A DNA stretch of 64,000 nucleotides from Methanobrevibacter thaueri (GCF_003111625.1 NZ_MZGS01000028.1:124001-188000), one strand, 5' to 3'; positions 38,197 through 47,850 are shown, counted from the stretch's first letter. Notes: generated by a model not told the origin, from the letters alone. A program made the numbers and translations.

Positions 38197-38816
38197 ATTA
38201 TCAACCTCTTTTATTCCCTTTTTTATTAATTTTTTATAATACTAATGAAACCCACAATTTAGTTCAAAGAGTATTATGATATTATATATTACTTTTATAT
38301 ATAAAAAGGATTTTTCATTAGACTCTAAAAGAAATATTTAAATACTACAAAGCTACAAAATTAAACATAATGATAAATCATGATGGATTACATACACATC
38401 GTGAAATTATTCTTCTTTTCCGAAAATACCTTTAATTATATCTTAAATTTTATTATACTATATTAAAAATCGTTGAAGATTATTAATATTGACTTTACAC
38501 TTGTTTTAATTTAATAATTCTGAAAAAGTTACAATATGAAAATATATTTATATCGTCTTATTTTAACAAAAAATTGCTTAAAATTAACATCACTTCAAAA
38601 TAATGGAAAATTAAAAATGAAAATCGATGAAAGATAATTTTGACAAAATTCAAATTTAAGCCAACTAAAATTATATGAAAGGTCAAAATCGATTGGATAA
38701 CAAAAAAAGATTTGTTAAGAAACACTTGAAAAATCATTGAAAAGCGTCGATGATAACGAGATTTATCAAATAATTTTAAAATATAATGACACTTAAAATA
38801 ATATATGGTGGAAGGC
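38197..38816. other. Divergent fdhC / fdhD intergenic region (about 620 bases)
   Basis: No credible gene on either strand. It includes the fdhC TATA box (TTTTTATATATAAAAG on the minus strand, near 38292-38308), a TACACAT half-site resembling the mobB operator arm at 38393-38399, and a TATA-like AAAATATAAT near 38777-38786 for fdhD. A 97-codon frame on the minus strand at 38558-38851 is rich in Phe/Ile and overlaps fdhD; I do not take it as a gene. Confidence 0.4.
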
Positions 38817-39563
38817 ATGAAAATAGAAGAAATCGATGCAATAAAATTCAAAAACGATCAGGCCACAGAAGTTAAGGAAAATGTTGTGAAGGATGAAACA
38901 ATAACATTGACAATCAACGGAAACATCTCACGCAGCCTGTCTGCAATCGAGGATTCCCTTAAGGAATTTGCAGTCGGGTACCTGTTCAACGAGAACATGG
39001 TGAAATCCCTTGACGACATCAAAAGCATTGAAATCGACGGTCCGCAGATCAATGTCGAAATCGACGACACCCTTTTAAGGACAAATGAGACAGTTCTGTG
39101 CTCCGATTCAGCAGGAGGATGGAGAAGCAAGATCAAGGACGTCAACCCTGTCGAATCCGATTTTCAGGTAAGCGTCAGGGAACTGCTCGACAGGATAGAG
39201 GAACTTAAAAACAATGCTGAAATCTGGCAGGCCACCGGAGGAACACATGTTGCGGGAATCGTTTATGATGGTCAGTTCGTCGTCAAGGAAGACGTAAGCC
39301 GCCATGTGGCCGTGGACAAGGTAATAGGATATGGAATATTGCACGATTTCGACCTGAAAAACTCATATGTGATATACAGCGGAAGAATGCCTGCGGACAT
39401 GGTCATCAAAATGACAAGGGCCGGCGTTCCGATTCTGGCATCAAACGCAGCTCCCGCTAACTCAGGATACAATATCGCAAAAAAAGGAAATATTACATTG
39501 GTCGGCTTCTTAAGGGGCCAACGCTGTAATATATATAATAACCAGAATAGGATCTTATTCTAG
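38817..39563 (+). CDS. fdhD: Formate dehydrogenase accessory sulfurtransferase FdhD
   Basis: 248 aa from the ATG at 38817 (MKIEEIDAIKF), with GGTGG 5 bases upstream; an ATG at 38805 is in frame but unsupported. FdhD moves sulfur from a cysteine desulfurase to the Mo/W cofactor of formate dehydrogenase. LCSDSAGG is the position of the family Cys motif (one Cys remains), and WQATGGTHVAGI, DVSRHVAVDKVIGYG and YSGRMPADMVIKM are family blocks. Its last 9 bases overlap the hxlB end in convergent orientation. Confidence 0.93.
   Translation: MKIEEIDAIKFKNDQATEVKENVVKDETITLTINGNISRSLSAIEDSLKEFAVGYLFNENMVKSLDDIKSIEIDGPQINVEIDDTLLRTNETVLCSDSAGGWRSKIKDVNPVESDFQVSVRELLDRIEELKNNAEIWQATGGTHVAGIVYDGQFVVKEDVSRHVAVDKVIGYGILHDFDLKNSYVIYSGRMPADMVIKMTRAGVPILASNAAPANSGYNIAKKGNITLVGFLRGQRCNIYNNQNRILF
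39544..39561. terminator. Small convergent hairpin at the fdhD / hxlB stops
   Basis: AGAATA (39544-39549) with TATTCT (39556-39561), loop of 6, lies over the hxlB stop (39555-39557) and reaches the fdhD stop (39561-39563). The stem is short and T tracts are poor, so this is a weaker example. Confidence 0.35.
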
Positions 39564-40145
39564 AACTGTGTGTCTTGCCTTCAAGTCACTTTCAGTCTGA
39601 TGCATCTTTTCCATCAGCTCGGAAACGATTGCATCCAAAAATACGAGAGTGGTCAGCTCGAAAGCTGTTCCCAATGGAGTCAAGGAAGTGTAGTTTCCGT
39701 GGATTTGACGTTTGATGTAGTTTTCATCATCCACTTCTTTTTTTGTTCTTCCTTTGACAAGGATATAGCTGTCACACATTTGACCTAATGTGGAGTCAGG
39801 ATAAGATGTTAGGGCCAATACCTTGGAACCTCTATTTTTAGCGATTTTGGCTGCGGACACTATGGTATTTGTTTCACCTGAACCTGAAATGGCAATAATG
39901 CAGTCATCTTCATAAATGGCCGGAGATATGGTTTCGCCCACAACATAGGCACTCAATCCCAGATGCATTAACCTCATGGCAAATGCCTTTGCGGCAAGTC
40001 CAGATCTTCCCGCTCCAGTAACAAAGATGTTTTTGGAGCTTATGATGATATCTTCAAATTTTTCAATAGCTTCTTCATCCAAATAGTCTTGTGCACTTTC
40101 AATATTGTCCAATATAGCCCTGATAGAGGTTTTCATTATTTCCAT
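39555..40145 (-). CDS. hxlB: 6-phospho-3-hexuloisomerase (SIS domain)
   Basis: 196 aa, the normal size of a SIS-domain Phi/HxlB. NIFVTGAGRSGLAAKAFAMRL, IAISGSGETNTIVSAAKIA and the C-terminal LGTAFELTTLVFLDAIV are family signatures. It interconverts hexulose-6-phosphate and fructose-6-phosphate in the reverse ribulose monophosphate route to pentoses, which many archaea use instead of the oxidative pentose pathway. The partner HxlA is not in the window. An in-frame ATG at 40136 is an alternative start. It diverges from the ModE-like gene with a 58-base gap. Confidence 0.93.
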   Translation of the reverse strand: MEIMKTSIRAILDNIESAQDYLDEEAIEKFEDIIISSKNIFVTGAGRSGLAAKAFAMRLMHLGLSAYVVGETISPAIYEDDCIIAISGSGETNTIVSAAKIAKNRGSKVLALTSYPDSTLGQMCDSYILVKGRTKKEVDDENYIKRQIHGNYTSLTPLGTAFELTTLVFLDAIVSELMEKMHQTESDLKARHTVLE

Positions 40146-40203
40146 TTTTATCTAATCCATAAATCGATATTATTAATTATGATTACAATTTTATTTATAA
40201 TTA

Positions 40204-41073
40204 ATGAAATTTGAAAGTAAGGGATTGATAAGTATAGAGATTGACGGAAAGGTTTACGACTATAAATTATACCAAAGCCTGGAATCACTCTCTCGAACCC
40301 AGTCCCAAAGAAAATCCGCCAAGGAATTGGGCATTTCACATACAGTCTTTAACAGGAGATTGCTTAAGGCTGAGGACAAGTTAGGCGTCAAGATTACCCG
40401 AAAGGTCGGCAACGGCACACTCTTGACACCGGATGGCGATGCCCTGCTTGAGGAGTTCAAGAAGTATATGATCCAAATCGAGAAGACACCAAACATCAAC
40501 ATTGCCGGAGGGCACATCAGCACAGGGCTTCTTGAAAGCATACACACACCATTCAACACCAACATCTACAGCAGCAGCGACGAGGACGCATTCGAGCTTG
40601 CAAAAAGGGGTGCGGTGGATATTCTGACATTGGACGACCCTCTGATTGCGTATGAAAGGGACATCAATTTCATGCCGATAGCCTATGACTATCTCGTTCT
40701 GGTCTCAAGCCCGGAATCCAAAAGCATCGAGAGCATATCCGACCTGGAGGGGCTTGATTTTGTAAACGTCAACGGTTCCGCCCAAAGGCTTGCATGGAAC
40801 AGCCTTAACCATTATGACATTGAATACAACATAAAGGAAAGCGTCAATTCCCAATTCGATGCATTCAAGATTGTGAGAAACTCAAAGAATCTCTATACCT
40901 TTTTGAATGCCAGCTATTTCAAGGGAAATGACCTCCTGAAGTATGACACCCAGCATGTAATCAGCGTCATCAAGGTCAACGAGGACAAGGCCGAAGTTGA
41001 TGAATATGTCAGGTTCCTGATAAACGAAGGCCAGAGGCTGATTGAGCAGCAGGGCTTCACACCAATGGGATAG
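40204..41073 (+). CDS. ModE/LysR-type HTH regulator with anion-binding-like domain
   Basis: 289 aa. The N-terminal winged helix (LYQSLESLSRTQSQRKSAKELGISHTVFNRRLLKAE in outline, about residues 23-60) is of the ModE type. From about 98 on the protein resembles a type 2 periplasmic-binding fold (RGAVDILTLDDPL, VLVSSPESK, LDFVNVNGSAQRL), as in COG1910-type molybdate/tungstate sensors. No signal peptide, so it is cytoplasmic. Its place beside fdhD, fdhCAB and mobB-moaA makes tungstate or molybdate a natural ligand; this is inference. No clear ribosome site; the start may be leaderless. It could bind the 19-bp palindromes near mobB. Confidence 0.78.
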   Translation: MKFESKGLISIEIDGKVYDYKLYQSLESLSRTQSQRKSAKELGISHTVFNRRLLKAEDKLGVKITRKVGNGTLLTPDGDALLEEFKKYMIQIEKTPNINIAGGHISTGLLESIHTPFNTNIYSSSDEDAFELAKRGAVDILTLDDPLIAYERDINFMPIAYDYLVLVSSPESKSIESISDLEGLDFVNVNGSAQRLAWNSLNHYDIEYNIKESVNSQFDAFKIVRNSKNLYTFLNASYFKGNDLLKYDTQHVISVIKVNEDKAEVDEYVRFLINEGQRLIEQQGFTPMG

Positions 41074-41245
41074 TACTTTCCAAATGCTCTCGGCAAAACT
41101 GTAATATAATATTATTATATAGTACATACCATCACACATCGGAAATTAATGTTTAATGGGTTCACATGTGCGACAATGTGCACTTTCAAAACATTAAATA
41201 ATGATAAGAACCAATATAAAATTGAAATTATAAAAAGGCGATATT

Positions 41246-42160
41246 ATGGCAAAAAACAGAGATTTACTAGCAATTGGCCACTCTGCTCATGATTACATTA
41301 TTAGAGTGCCGGAATTTCCAAAAGCTAACTTTTCAGCACCAATAACCAAGATGAAAACTTTTAATGGTGGAGCCGCTGCAAATGTAGCTTGTGTTGGAGC
41401 AAAATTAGGTTTAAAAACCTCCCTCGTTTCCGCTGTTGGAGGAGATTTCAAAAGAACAGAATATTATGAACACATGCAGAACTTGGGTATTGACACCGAA
41501 TCCCTAATCTTTGTTCCGGGCGAGGAAACACCTACCGCATTTGTTTTAACCAACGATGACGATGACCAGATAAGCTACTTCTATTGGGGAGCTGCAAAGG
41601 AATTCAGCGAAAGCAAAGTTCCTACAAAAGCAATCAAGGATGCCGAAGCAGTTCACCTTGCAACAGGAGACCCTGAATTCAATTGGAAATGTTCCCTTGA
41701 AGCAAAAGACCAAGACATGCTTGTTTCATTCGACCCTGGCCAAGACCTTGGAATGTATGACACCAAAAAGCTGATTGACGTCATTGAAAACACTACAATC
41801 CTTTTCGGTAACCACCATGAATATGAAAGGATTCTTGATGCGCTTGAAGTCGACCTTAACGGATTGAGGGAAATGGGTCCTAAAATCCTTGTCAAGACCT
41901 GCGGAGCCAGCGGATGTGAAATCTACTCAAGCGAGGACAAAATCAAAATCGATGCAATCCCAACCGAAGCCATCGATCCGACCGGTGCGGGAGATTCATA
42001 TAGGGCAGGATTCCTATCAAGATTCATAAACGGAGAATCACTTGAAGAATCAGCCAAGTTTGCATCATCCGTTTCATCATTCATTATTCAGCATCAAGGC
42101 TGTCAGACCAATATGCCAACCTTTGATGAAGCATTTGAAAGAATGAACGAATTTTACTAA
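41246..42160 (+). CDS. PfkB-family carbohydrate/nucleoside kinase
   Basis: 304 aa. PfkB signatures are complete: NGGAAANVACVGAKLG at the start of the fold, and DPTGAGDSYRAGF near 249-261 with the catalytic Asp. The substrate is not readable; archaeal relatives phosphorylate ribose, adenosine/guanosine-type nucleosides or other sugars. AAAGGCG precedes the ATG. The C-terminal half is duplicated at 43794-44270, on the other side of thiC, with about 93 per cent nucleotide identity. Confidence 0.9.
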   Translation: MAKNRDLLAIGHSAHDYIIRVPEFPKANFSAPITKMKTFNGGAAANVACVGAKLGLKTSLVSAVGGDFKRTEYYEHMQNLGIDTESLIFVPGEETPTAFVLTNDDDDQISYFYWGAAKEFSESKVPTKAIKDAEAVHLATGDPEFNWKCSLEAKDQDMLVSFDPGQDLGMYDTKKLIDVIENTTILFGNHHEYERILDALEVDLNGLREMGPKILVKTCGASGCEIYSSEDKIKIDAIPTEAIDPTGAGDSYRAGFLSRFINGESLEESAKFASSVSSFIIQHQGCQTNMPTFDEAFERMNEFY

Positions 42161-42393
42161 ATTCCTACATTTTTTTCAATTTTTCTTTATTTTTATCAAT
42201 ACTGCTTTATTTCCAATATAATCCTACATAATAACTATTTTTTAAAAAAAACTTGATTTATATCAATAACAGTGGAATTAAAATTTATCCCATTAATTTA
42301 AATACTATTAAATTAAGATAAGAAATTATCAAATAAATATGAGAAATTTTTAAATTAAATTTGACTGTTTTAAAATGAAATTGAGGAATTGTT

Positions 42394-43692
42394 ATGACAC
42401 AAATTAGCGATGCAAAAAAAGGCATATTAACAGATGAAATGAAGCACGTTGCAGAAATTGAAGGTGTTTCACAAGATTTTATATTAAAATCAGTGGCACA
42501 GGGAACCATTGTAATTCCAAGCAACGTACACAGAGACATTGAGGCTGCAGGAATTGGAGCCGGACTCAGGACAAAAGTGAACGCAACCGTCGGAACCTCC
42601 ACAGATATCGTTGATTTTGATGAGGAAGTGCACAAGGCACAAATCGCAATAGACCATGGTGCAGACTGCCTTATGGAATTAAGTATTGGAGGAGACCTTG
42701 ACGTAATAAGAAGAAGAGTTCTTGACATGTCCCCATTGCCAGTGGGATCCGTACCAGTTTATCAAGCAGCAATTGAAAGCATCAGAAGAGACGGTTCAGT
42801 GGTTTACATGGATGAGGATGACCTCTTCAACACCATTGAAAAGCAAGCAAAAGACGGTATTGACTTTATGGCCGTTCACAGCAGTATCAATATCGAAACA
42901 TTAACCAGACTCAAAAGACAAGGCCGTGTGACAGGACTCGTTTCCCGTGGAGGGTCATTCATGTCCGGATGGATTGTTGAAAATGAAAAGGAAAACCCAT
43001 TGTACGCCAACTTCGATTACGTTCTCGAAATCGCAAAGGAACATGATGTGGTATTATCACTTGCAAACGGTATGAGAGCAGGATCCATTGCCGATTCAAC
43101 AGACAGGGCACAAATACAAGAATTGATCATTTTAGGAGAATTAATCGACAGATCCCGTGAAGCCGGAGTGCAATGTATGATTGAAGGGCCAGGACACATT
43201 CCAATCAACGAGATTCCAACAAATGTAATGATTCAAAAGAAAATGTGTTCCAACGCTCCTTTCTACATGCTCGGACCTATCGTATGTGATGTTGCACCAG
43301 GTTACGACCACATCGTATCCGCTATCGGAGCTGCATCTTCAGCAAAAGCAGGAGCAGACTTCATCTGCTATGTTACTCCTGCTGAGCACCTTGCATTGCC
43401 TAACCCTGATGACGTTAGGGAAGGAGTCATCGCAACCAAGATTGGAGCATATGCAGGAGACCTTGCAACCGGCCAAATCGACGGTTCACAAGACCTTGCA
43501 ATGGCAGAAGCACGTAAGAGACTTGACTGGGAAGCACAATACGCTTGTGCAATGTTTCCGGAAGCTGCACGTGCAAAAAGAGACCAAAGACCTCCTGAAG
43601 AGGAAGACACCTGTACAATGTGCGGAAACTATTGTGCAGTGAAAATCGTTAACGAATGGTTGGACCAATCCGATTCCGACCTCATAAAATAG
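42394..43692 (+). CDS. thiC: Phosphomethylpyrimidine synthase ThiC
   Basis: 432 aa. ThiC is a non-canonical radical-SAM enzyme turning aminoimidazole ribotide into the pyrimidine of thiamin. Visible are [59 protein letters not shown] and the C-terminal cluster [18 protein letters not shown] lies upstream. I looked for a TPP riboswitch in the 233 bases upstream and saw none. It stands alone between the two PfkB copies. Confidence 0.96.
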   Translation: MTQISDAKKGILTDEMKHVAEIEGVSQDFILKSVAQGTIVIPSNVHRDIEAAGIGAGLRTKVNATVGTSTDIVDFDEEVHKAQIAIDHGADCLMELSIGGDLDVIRRRVLDMSPLPVGSVPVYQAAIESIRRDGSVVYMDEDDLFNTIEKQAKDGIDFMAVHSSINIETLTRLKRQGRVTGLVSRGGSFMSGWIVENEKENPLYANFDYVLEIAKEHDVVLSLANGMRAGSIADSTDRAQIQELIILGELIDRSREAGVQCMIEGPGHIPINEIPTNVMIQKKMCSNAPFYMLGPIVCDVAPGYDHIVSAIGAASSAKAGADFICYVTPAEHLALPNPDDVREGVIATKIGAYAGDLATGQIDGSQDLAMAEARKRLDWEAQYACAMFPEAARAKRDQRPPEEEDTCTMCGNYCAVKIVNEWLDQSDSDLIK

Positions 43693-43730
43693 ATAGATTA
43701 ACATTAATCTATTTATTCTTATTTTTTTAA
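43693..43730 (+). terminator. Hairpin terminator at the thiC stop
   Basis: ATAGATTAA (43693-43701) with TTAATCTAT (43704-43712) begins directly after the thiC stop (43690-43692) and is followed by a T-rich run to 43728. The drawn loop is only two bases, so the innermost pairs will open. Confidence 0.6.
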
Positions 43731-43793
43731 ACTCTGGAATTCACCATAAAATAAATACTATTTTTTACATATATCCCCCTCAAAGGTGATTTG

Positions 43794-44270
43794 ATGGGAT
43801 CCGTTAGTGAATCTTCAAAAGAAGACTTGCTTGTTTCATTCGATCCTGGCCAAGACCTTGGAATGTATGACACCAAAAAGCTGATTGACGTGATTGAAAA
43901 CACTACAATCCTTTTCGGTAACCATCATGAATATGAAAGGATTCTTGATGCGCTTGAAGTCGACCTTAACGGATTAAGGGAAATGGGTCCTAAAATCCTT
44001 GTCAAGACCTGCGGAGCCAGCGGATGTGAAATCTACTCAAATGAGGATAAAATAAAAATCGATGCAATCCCAACCGAAGCCATCGACCCGACCGGTGCGG
44101 GAGATTCCTATAGGGCAGGATTTTTATCAAGATTCCTGAACGGAGAATCACTTGAAGAATCCGCAAAATTCGCATCATCCGTCTCATCATTTATCATTCA
44201 ACACCAAGGCTGCCAAACCAACATGCCAACCTTTGATGAGGCTTTTGAAAGAATGAATGAATTCTACTAA
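43794..44270 (+). pseudogene. Truncated second copy of the PfkB kinase (C-terminal half)
   Basis: 158 codons from an ATG at 43794 with AAAGGTGA upstream. From about 43822 to the stop it aligns without indels to 41712-42160 of the full kinase; I count 32 differences in 450 bases, nearly all synonymous, with three replacements (M to L, S to N, I to L). It retains the catalytic DPTGAGDSYRAGF but lacks the first 150 residues with the sugar-binding part, so it is unlikely to be an active kinase alone. The first 10-12 codons are unrelated. The preserved frame and good ribosome site leave open that it is translated. Confidence 0.8.
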
Positions 44271-44339
44271 TTCTTTTATTTTTTCTCTTTTACTTTTTTT
44301 ATCATAATTTTTTTAAATGCTCAAACCTAATATTGAAGC

Positions 44340-45278
44340 ATGAAAAGGATTTTTAAATTTATTGAGAAGTATTTTTTCATAATCATATTGCTGGCCGTAG
44401 GCATTTCATTGCTTTATCCGAATTCATTCGCATGGGTATTGAGCGAATACAACGGCATCAATATCATAAATCTACTTTTAAGTATTGTTCTTTTTACAAT
44501 GGGAACCACATTGAAAGTGGATGACTTCATTAACGTGTTTAAAAATCCCAAAGAGATTGCAGCGGGAATATCAGCGCAGTACATTATAATGCCCCTGATA
44601 GCATTTTGCCTTGCAAGCGCATTTTCACTTGACACAGCTCTGACAGTTGGAATCATCCTTGTCGGAACCGTGCCTGGAGGAACAGCCTCCGACGTCATCA
44701 CTTTTCTTGCAAAGGGTGATGTGGCACTGTCCGTTTCCCTGACTGCGGTTTCCACAGTGATTTCGCCTATCCTGACACCATTGATCACATTGCTTTTAAT
44801 CGGCAATCAGATTCAATTCAATCCTGTTGACATGTTCATCTCCATTGTCGAAATCGTGATTGTGCCAATCGCCATAGGTTTGACCTTGAACTACAAATTC
44901 CCGGATTTCTGCGAAAAGCTGAAAGACTATCTGCCTGCAATATCCTCAATTGTAATCTGTCTGATTGTTGCGGGAGTGATCGGTGCCAACAAGCAGGCCA
45001 TCCTAACTTCATCCACAATCATAATCGTCGTGATTGTCCTTCAGTACTTCATTGCGATGGCGCTTGGATTTGGAGTGGGATACCTGGTGGGAATGGGCAG
45101 AAAACAAATCATTACTGTAGCTATAGAACTGGCATTTCAAAATTCAGGCTTGTCAACAAGCCTTGCAAAGACCCATTTTCCAACCTTGTCCCAGGCAACG
45201 GTGCCAGGAGCGCTTTATTCCGTCTGGCAGAATTTTGCGGGGTCAATTCTTGCATATTTATTTAGAAGATATTTGTGA
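44340..45278 (+). CDS. Bile acid:sodium symporter-family (BASS) transporter
   Basis: 312 aa with nine to ten hydrophobic helices. The family crossover motif is visible as GTVPGGTASDVITFLAKGD near 108-126, and ELAFQNSGLSTSLAK near 263-277 gives the second. Members move organic anions with Na+; prokaryotic relatives carry pantothenate, pyrimidines or other acids. Linkage to thiC is suggestive of a thiamin-related substrate but not proof. No ribosome site is evident; the start is likely leaderless. Confidence 0.88.
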   Translation: MKRIFKFIEKYFFIIILLAVGISLLYPNSFAWVLSEYNGINIINLLLSIVLFTMGTTLKVDDFINVFKNPKEIAAGISAQYIIMPLIAFCLASAFSLDTALTVGIILVGTVPGGTASDVITFLAKGDVALSVSLTAVSTVISPILTPLITLLLIGNQIQFNPVDMFISIVEIVIVPIAIGLTLNYKFPDFCEKLKDYLPAISSIVICLIVAGVIGANKQAILTSSTIIIVVIVLQYFIAMALGFGVGYLVGMGRKQIITVAIELAFQNSGLSTSLAKTHFPTLSQATVPGALYSVWQNFAGSILAYLFRRYL

Positions 45279-45394
45279 ACATCAATGATTTGGGTAACTT
45301 TCCCATTAAAATAATCTTTTTATATTAATAGAAAGATAATATTATTATAATACTTATTTTATGATAATTCTTTTATTAGAAACGGTGAATATAA

Positions 45395-46978
45395 ATGACA
45401 CATTGGATTGAAAATGTAGCTATTGAACTAGCTAAAAGAGACACAGAAGAGCATGTTATTGCGAGTGGAACCTCCATTTCAGGTTCTATTCATATTGGAA
45501 ACTCATGCGACATATTTGTAGCTAACGGAATTGGAAAAAAATTAAGGGAAATGGGAAAGAAGGCTAAAACAATATGGATTGCAGACGACCACGACCCGCT
45601 CAGAAAAGTTCCATATCCTTTACCTGAATCTTACGACAAATACTTAGGAATGCCATACTCAATGATTCCATGCCCAGACGGCTGCTGTGCAAACTTTGTA
45701 GAGCACTTTGAAAAACCGCTGCTTTCAGTCATGGACGATTATGGCATTGAAATGGAAGCTAAATCCGGTTTTGAAATGTACAAGAACGGAGACTATAACG
45801 ATTACATCAGGACTTCCTTGGAAAAAGTAGATGAAATCAAGGAAATCTTTAACCAATACAGAAGGGAGCCATTAGCTGACGACTGGCTGCCATACAACCC
45901 TATCTGTGATGAGTGTGGACGTGTAAATACCACATACGCATACGATTACGACGGCGACATCATCAAGTACAGATGTGAATGTGGCCACGAAGGTGAAATG
46001 GACATCAAGTCCGGAAACGGTAAGCTCACATGGAGAGTTGAATGGGCAGCAAGATGGAAGATATTCGGAACCACATGCGAACCGTTCGGAAAAGACCACG
46101 CAGCAAGCGGCGGATCCTACGATGTAAGTAGCGTGATATCCGAAAAGATTTTCGACTATCCTGCACCATACCCAGTGCCATACGAATGGATTACACTTGA
46201 CGGTGAAGCGATGAGTAAATCCCACGGGGTTTTCTTCGCTCCTGAAGAATGGCTTAAAATCGGACCTGCTGAAAGTCTTCACTACTATCTGTTCAGGTCA
46301 AAACCAATGAAAGCAAAGGATTTCTCCCCGAAAATGCCTTTCTTAGACTTTATCGACCAGTTCGATACTGTTGAAAAAGTGTTCTACGATGAAGTTGAAG
46401 CTCCATCAGAAAAAGAAGGAAGAAAATTCAAGGAAATCTATGAGATTGTCCAAATGGAACCTGGAAGTCCACTACCTTTCAGACCGCCATTCAGATTCCT
46501 CGTCAACGCTTATCAGATTGCCGGAGATGACCTTGAGAAAATATTTGACATCCTCAAGAGAAATTCCCAATTGACCAAAAGCTTCAAGGACAAGGAGTTC
46601 GGCGACTTGACCGAAACCGAATTGGCACAATACAGGGAAAGGGTCGACAACGTAATCTACTGGCTTGACACTTATGCACCTAACTTCGTGAAATTCAAAG
46701 TTCAGGAAAAAAGCGTGCCTAAATTGCCGTTGACCCCTGAGCAAGATCAATTCCTGGCTGACCTTGCCGATTTGATTGAAAACAATGATTTCACCGATGC
46801 AACCGAATTGCACGATGCGATGTATGAAATCCTGGAAGCTCAAGGATTAAAACCACAAAAAGGTTTCCAAGCTATCTATAAAATGATTCTCGGTCAAAAA
46901 CAAGGCCCAAGAGCAGCATCATTCTTATTGAGTTTGGACAAAGACTTTGTAGTAAAAAGATTAAGAAAAGAAGCTTAA
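45395..46978 (+). CDS. lysS: Lysyl-tRNA synthetase, class I
   Basis: 527 aa. The class I type is clear from [17 protein letters not shown] (HIGH motif) near 28-44 and [11 protein letters not shown] (KMSKS) near 270, with a cysteine motif [13 protein letters not shown]...CECGHE for zinc. Archaeal class I LysRS replaces the class II form in methanogens. ACGGTGAAT precedes the ATG. Confidence 0.97.
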   Translation: MTHWIENVAIELAKRDTEEHVIASGTSISGSIHIGNSCDIFVANGIGKKLREMGKKAKTIWIADDHDPLRKVPYPLPESYDKYLGMPYSMIPCPDGCCANFVEHFEKPLLSVMDDYGIEMEAKSGFEMYKNGDYNDYIRTSLEKVDEIKEIFNQYRREPLADDWLPYNPICDECGRVNTTYAYDYDGDIIKYRCECGHEGEMDIKSGNGKLTWRVEWAARWKIFGTTCEPFGKDHAASGGSYDVSSVISEKIFDYPAPYPVPYEWITLDGEAMSKSHGVFFAPEEWLKIGPAESLHYYLFRSKPMKAKDFSPKMPFLDFIDQFDTVEKVFYDEVEAPSEKEGRKFKEIYEIVQMEPGSPLPFRPPFRFLVNAYQIAGDDLEKIFDILKRNSQLTKSFKDKEFGDLTETELAQYRERVDNVIYWLDTYAPNFVKFKVQEKSVPKLPLTPEQDQFLADLADLIENNDFTDATELHDAMYEILEAQGLKPQKGFQAIYKMILGQKQGPRAASFLLSLDKDFVVKRLRKEA

Positions 46979-47001
46979 TCTTTCAAACTTTTCTTTTTTT
47001 T
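46956..47001 (+). terminator. Stop-embedded hairpin terminator of lysS
   Basis: AAAGATTAAG (46956-46965) with CTTAATCTTT (46974-46983), loop of 8, contains the stop codon at 46976-46978. A T-rich run follows to about 47001. Confidence 0.7.
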
Positions 47002-47378
47002 CAAATTAAACTTTTAAACTCTTTTTTCATTAGAAGATCATCCACGAACGTATAATCTAACTTTTCAAAGATATCAACGAGAATGTCCTCTTTTGAATCG
47101 AAGCTGACGACAATGCTTTTGAATTCATAGTCCATCGCTACCTTTTCAAGCTGCCTTATCAGCTTATATGCTATCTTGTCCCTATCGTCATATGAGTTTA
47201 AAAAAAGAGTTATGATTTCAGCGGACTCACTGTCGTACACCTTGAAGCTGGCGCATCCAACTGTTTTTTTGTAGTTGTTTAAAAGCAGCACAACCTGAGG
47301 ATCGTTTACTTCACATCCGAAAGATTTGCAAAATTCAATAAAACGTTCATCTTGCTCATCTGTTACTGTTATCTCCAT
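47001..47378 (-). CDS. GNAT-like acetyltransferase-fold protein, small
   Basis: 125 aa. EVNDPQVVLLLNNYKKTVGCASFKVYDSESAEI in outline, then LFLNSYDDRDKIAYKLIRQLEKVAMDYEFKSI: a strand, then the acetyl-CoA-like helix, then a strand, as in GNAT proteins, but the R/Q-x-x-G-x-G/A pyrophosphate loop is not clear (DDRDKIA). Assignment is by pattern only. The start overlaps the end of the deaminase gene by 23 bases, so the two are an operon. Confidence 0.6.
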   Translation of the reverse strand: MEITVTDEQDERFIEFCKSFGCEVNDPQVVLLLNNYKKTVGCASFKVYDSESAEIITLFLNSYDDRDKIAYKLIRQLEKVAMDYEFKSIVVSFDSKEDILVDIFEKLDYTFVDDLLMKKEFKSLI

Positions 47379-47850
47379 TCATTTCCACCTCGGTAGTGTT
47401 TCCAACTTTCTTAAGCTCCTCATCCCATATTTCAGGATTGTTGGCCGCAAATCTTAAGAACAAATCCCTGCATTTTATATCATTAAGCACAATGACTTCC
47501 ACATCATTGCATCTCAAAAGGCCTTCGGCCCCCATCAGTGTTGTGTTCTCCCCTATCACGACACGGGGAATGTTATATAATATCACCGCCCCTGAGCACA
47601 TCGGGCAGGGAGACAGTGTTGTGTACAATGTGCATCTGCGGTAATCCTCATATTCCAGGCGTCCCGCATTTTCAATGGCATCCATTTCGGCATGCAGAAC
47701 TACGGAATCGTTTTGAATCAGTCTGTTATGCCCTCTGGATATTACCTCATCATCCTTAACGAGGACGGCCCCTATCGGAATTCCCCCTTCCTCTAAGGAT
47801 TTTTCAGCCTCCTTGATGGCCTCATCCATAAAATAAGCGTCAGTTTTCAT
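47356..47850 (-). CDS. Cytosine deaminase-like protein (yeast Fcy1-type)
   Basis: 164 aa. Cytidine/deoxycytidylate deaminase fold with the zinc site VLHAEMDAIENAG (HAE) and SPCPMCSGAVILYNIPRVV (PCxxC). The order HAE, TTLSPC, GAVILYNIPRVVIGEN and the tail NPEIWDEEL resemble the small fungal cytosine deaminase more than TadA, from which it differs after the PCPMC motif. Likely converts cytosine to uracil for pyrimidine salvage. A nucleoside or tRNA substrate cannot be excluded. It starts just upstream of, and overlaps, the GNAT-like gene. Confidence 0.8.
   Translation of the reverse strand: MKTDAYFMDEAIKEAEKSLEEGGIPIGAVLVKDDEVISRGHNRLIQNDSVVLHAEMDAIENAGRLEYEDYRRCTLYTTLSPCPMCSGAVILYNIPRVVIGENTTLMGAEGLLRCNDVEVIVLNDIKCRDLFLRFAANNPEIWDEELKKVGNTTEVEMNGDNSNR

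Noticed and set aside
38380-38399. Copy of the mobB palindrome before fdhC
   Set aside because: Only one arm (TACACAT) matches well and the spacing is off by one; kept only as a half-site remark.
38558-38851. 97-codon frame on the minus strand between fdhC and fdhD
   Set aside because: Phe/Ile-rich sequence typical of translated AT-rich DNA; overlaps the fdhD start; no ribosome site.
41140-41180. CACATGTG and ATGTGC repeats upstream of the PfkB kinase as copies of the mobB operator
   Set aside because: Arm sequence and spacing do not match ATGTGTAGT-A-ACTACACAT; resemblance is limited to short CACAT strings.
42161-42393. TPP riboswitch upstream of thiC
   Set aside because: No CTGAGA or the conserved TPP aptamer blocks; the stretch is plain AT-rich sequence.
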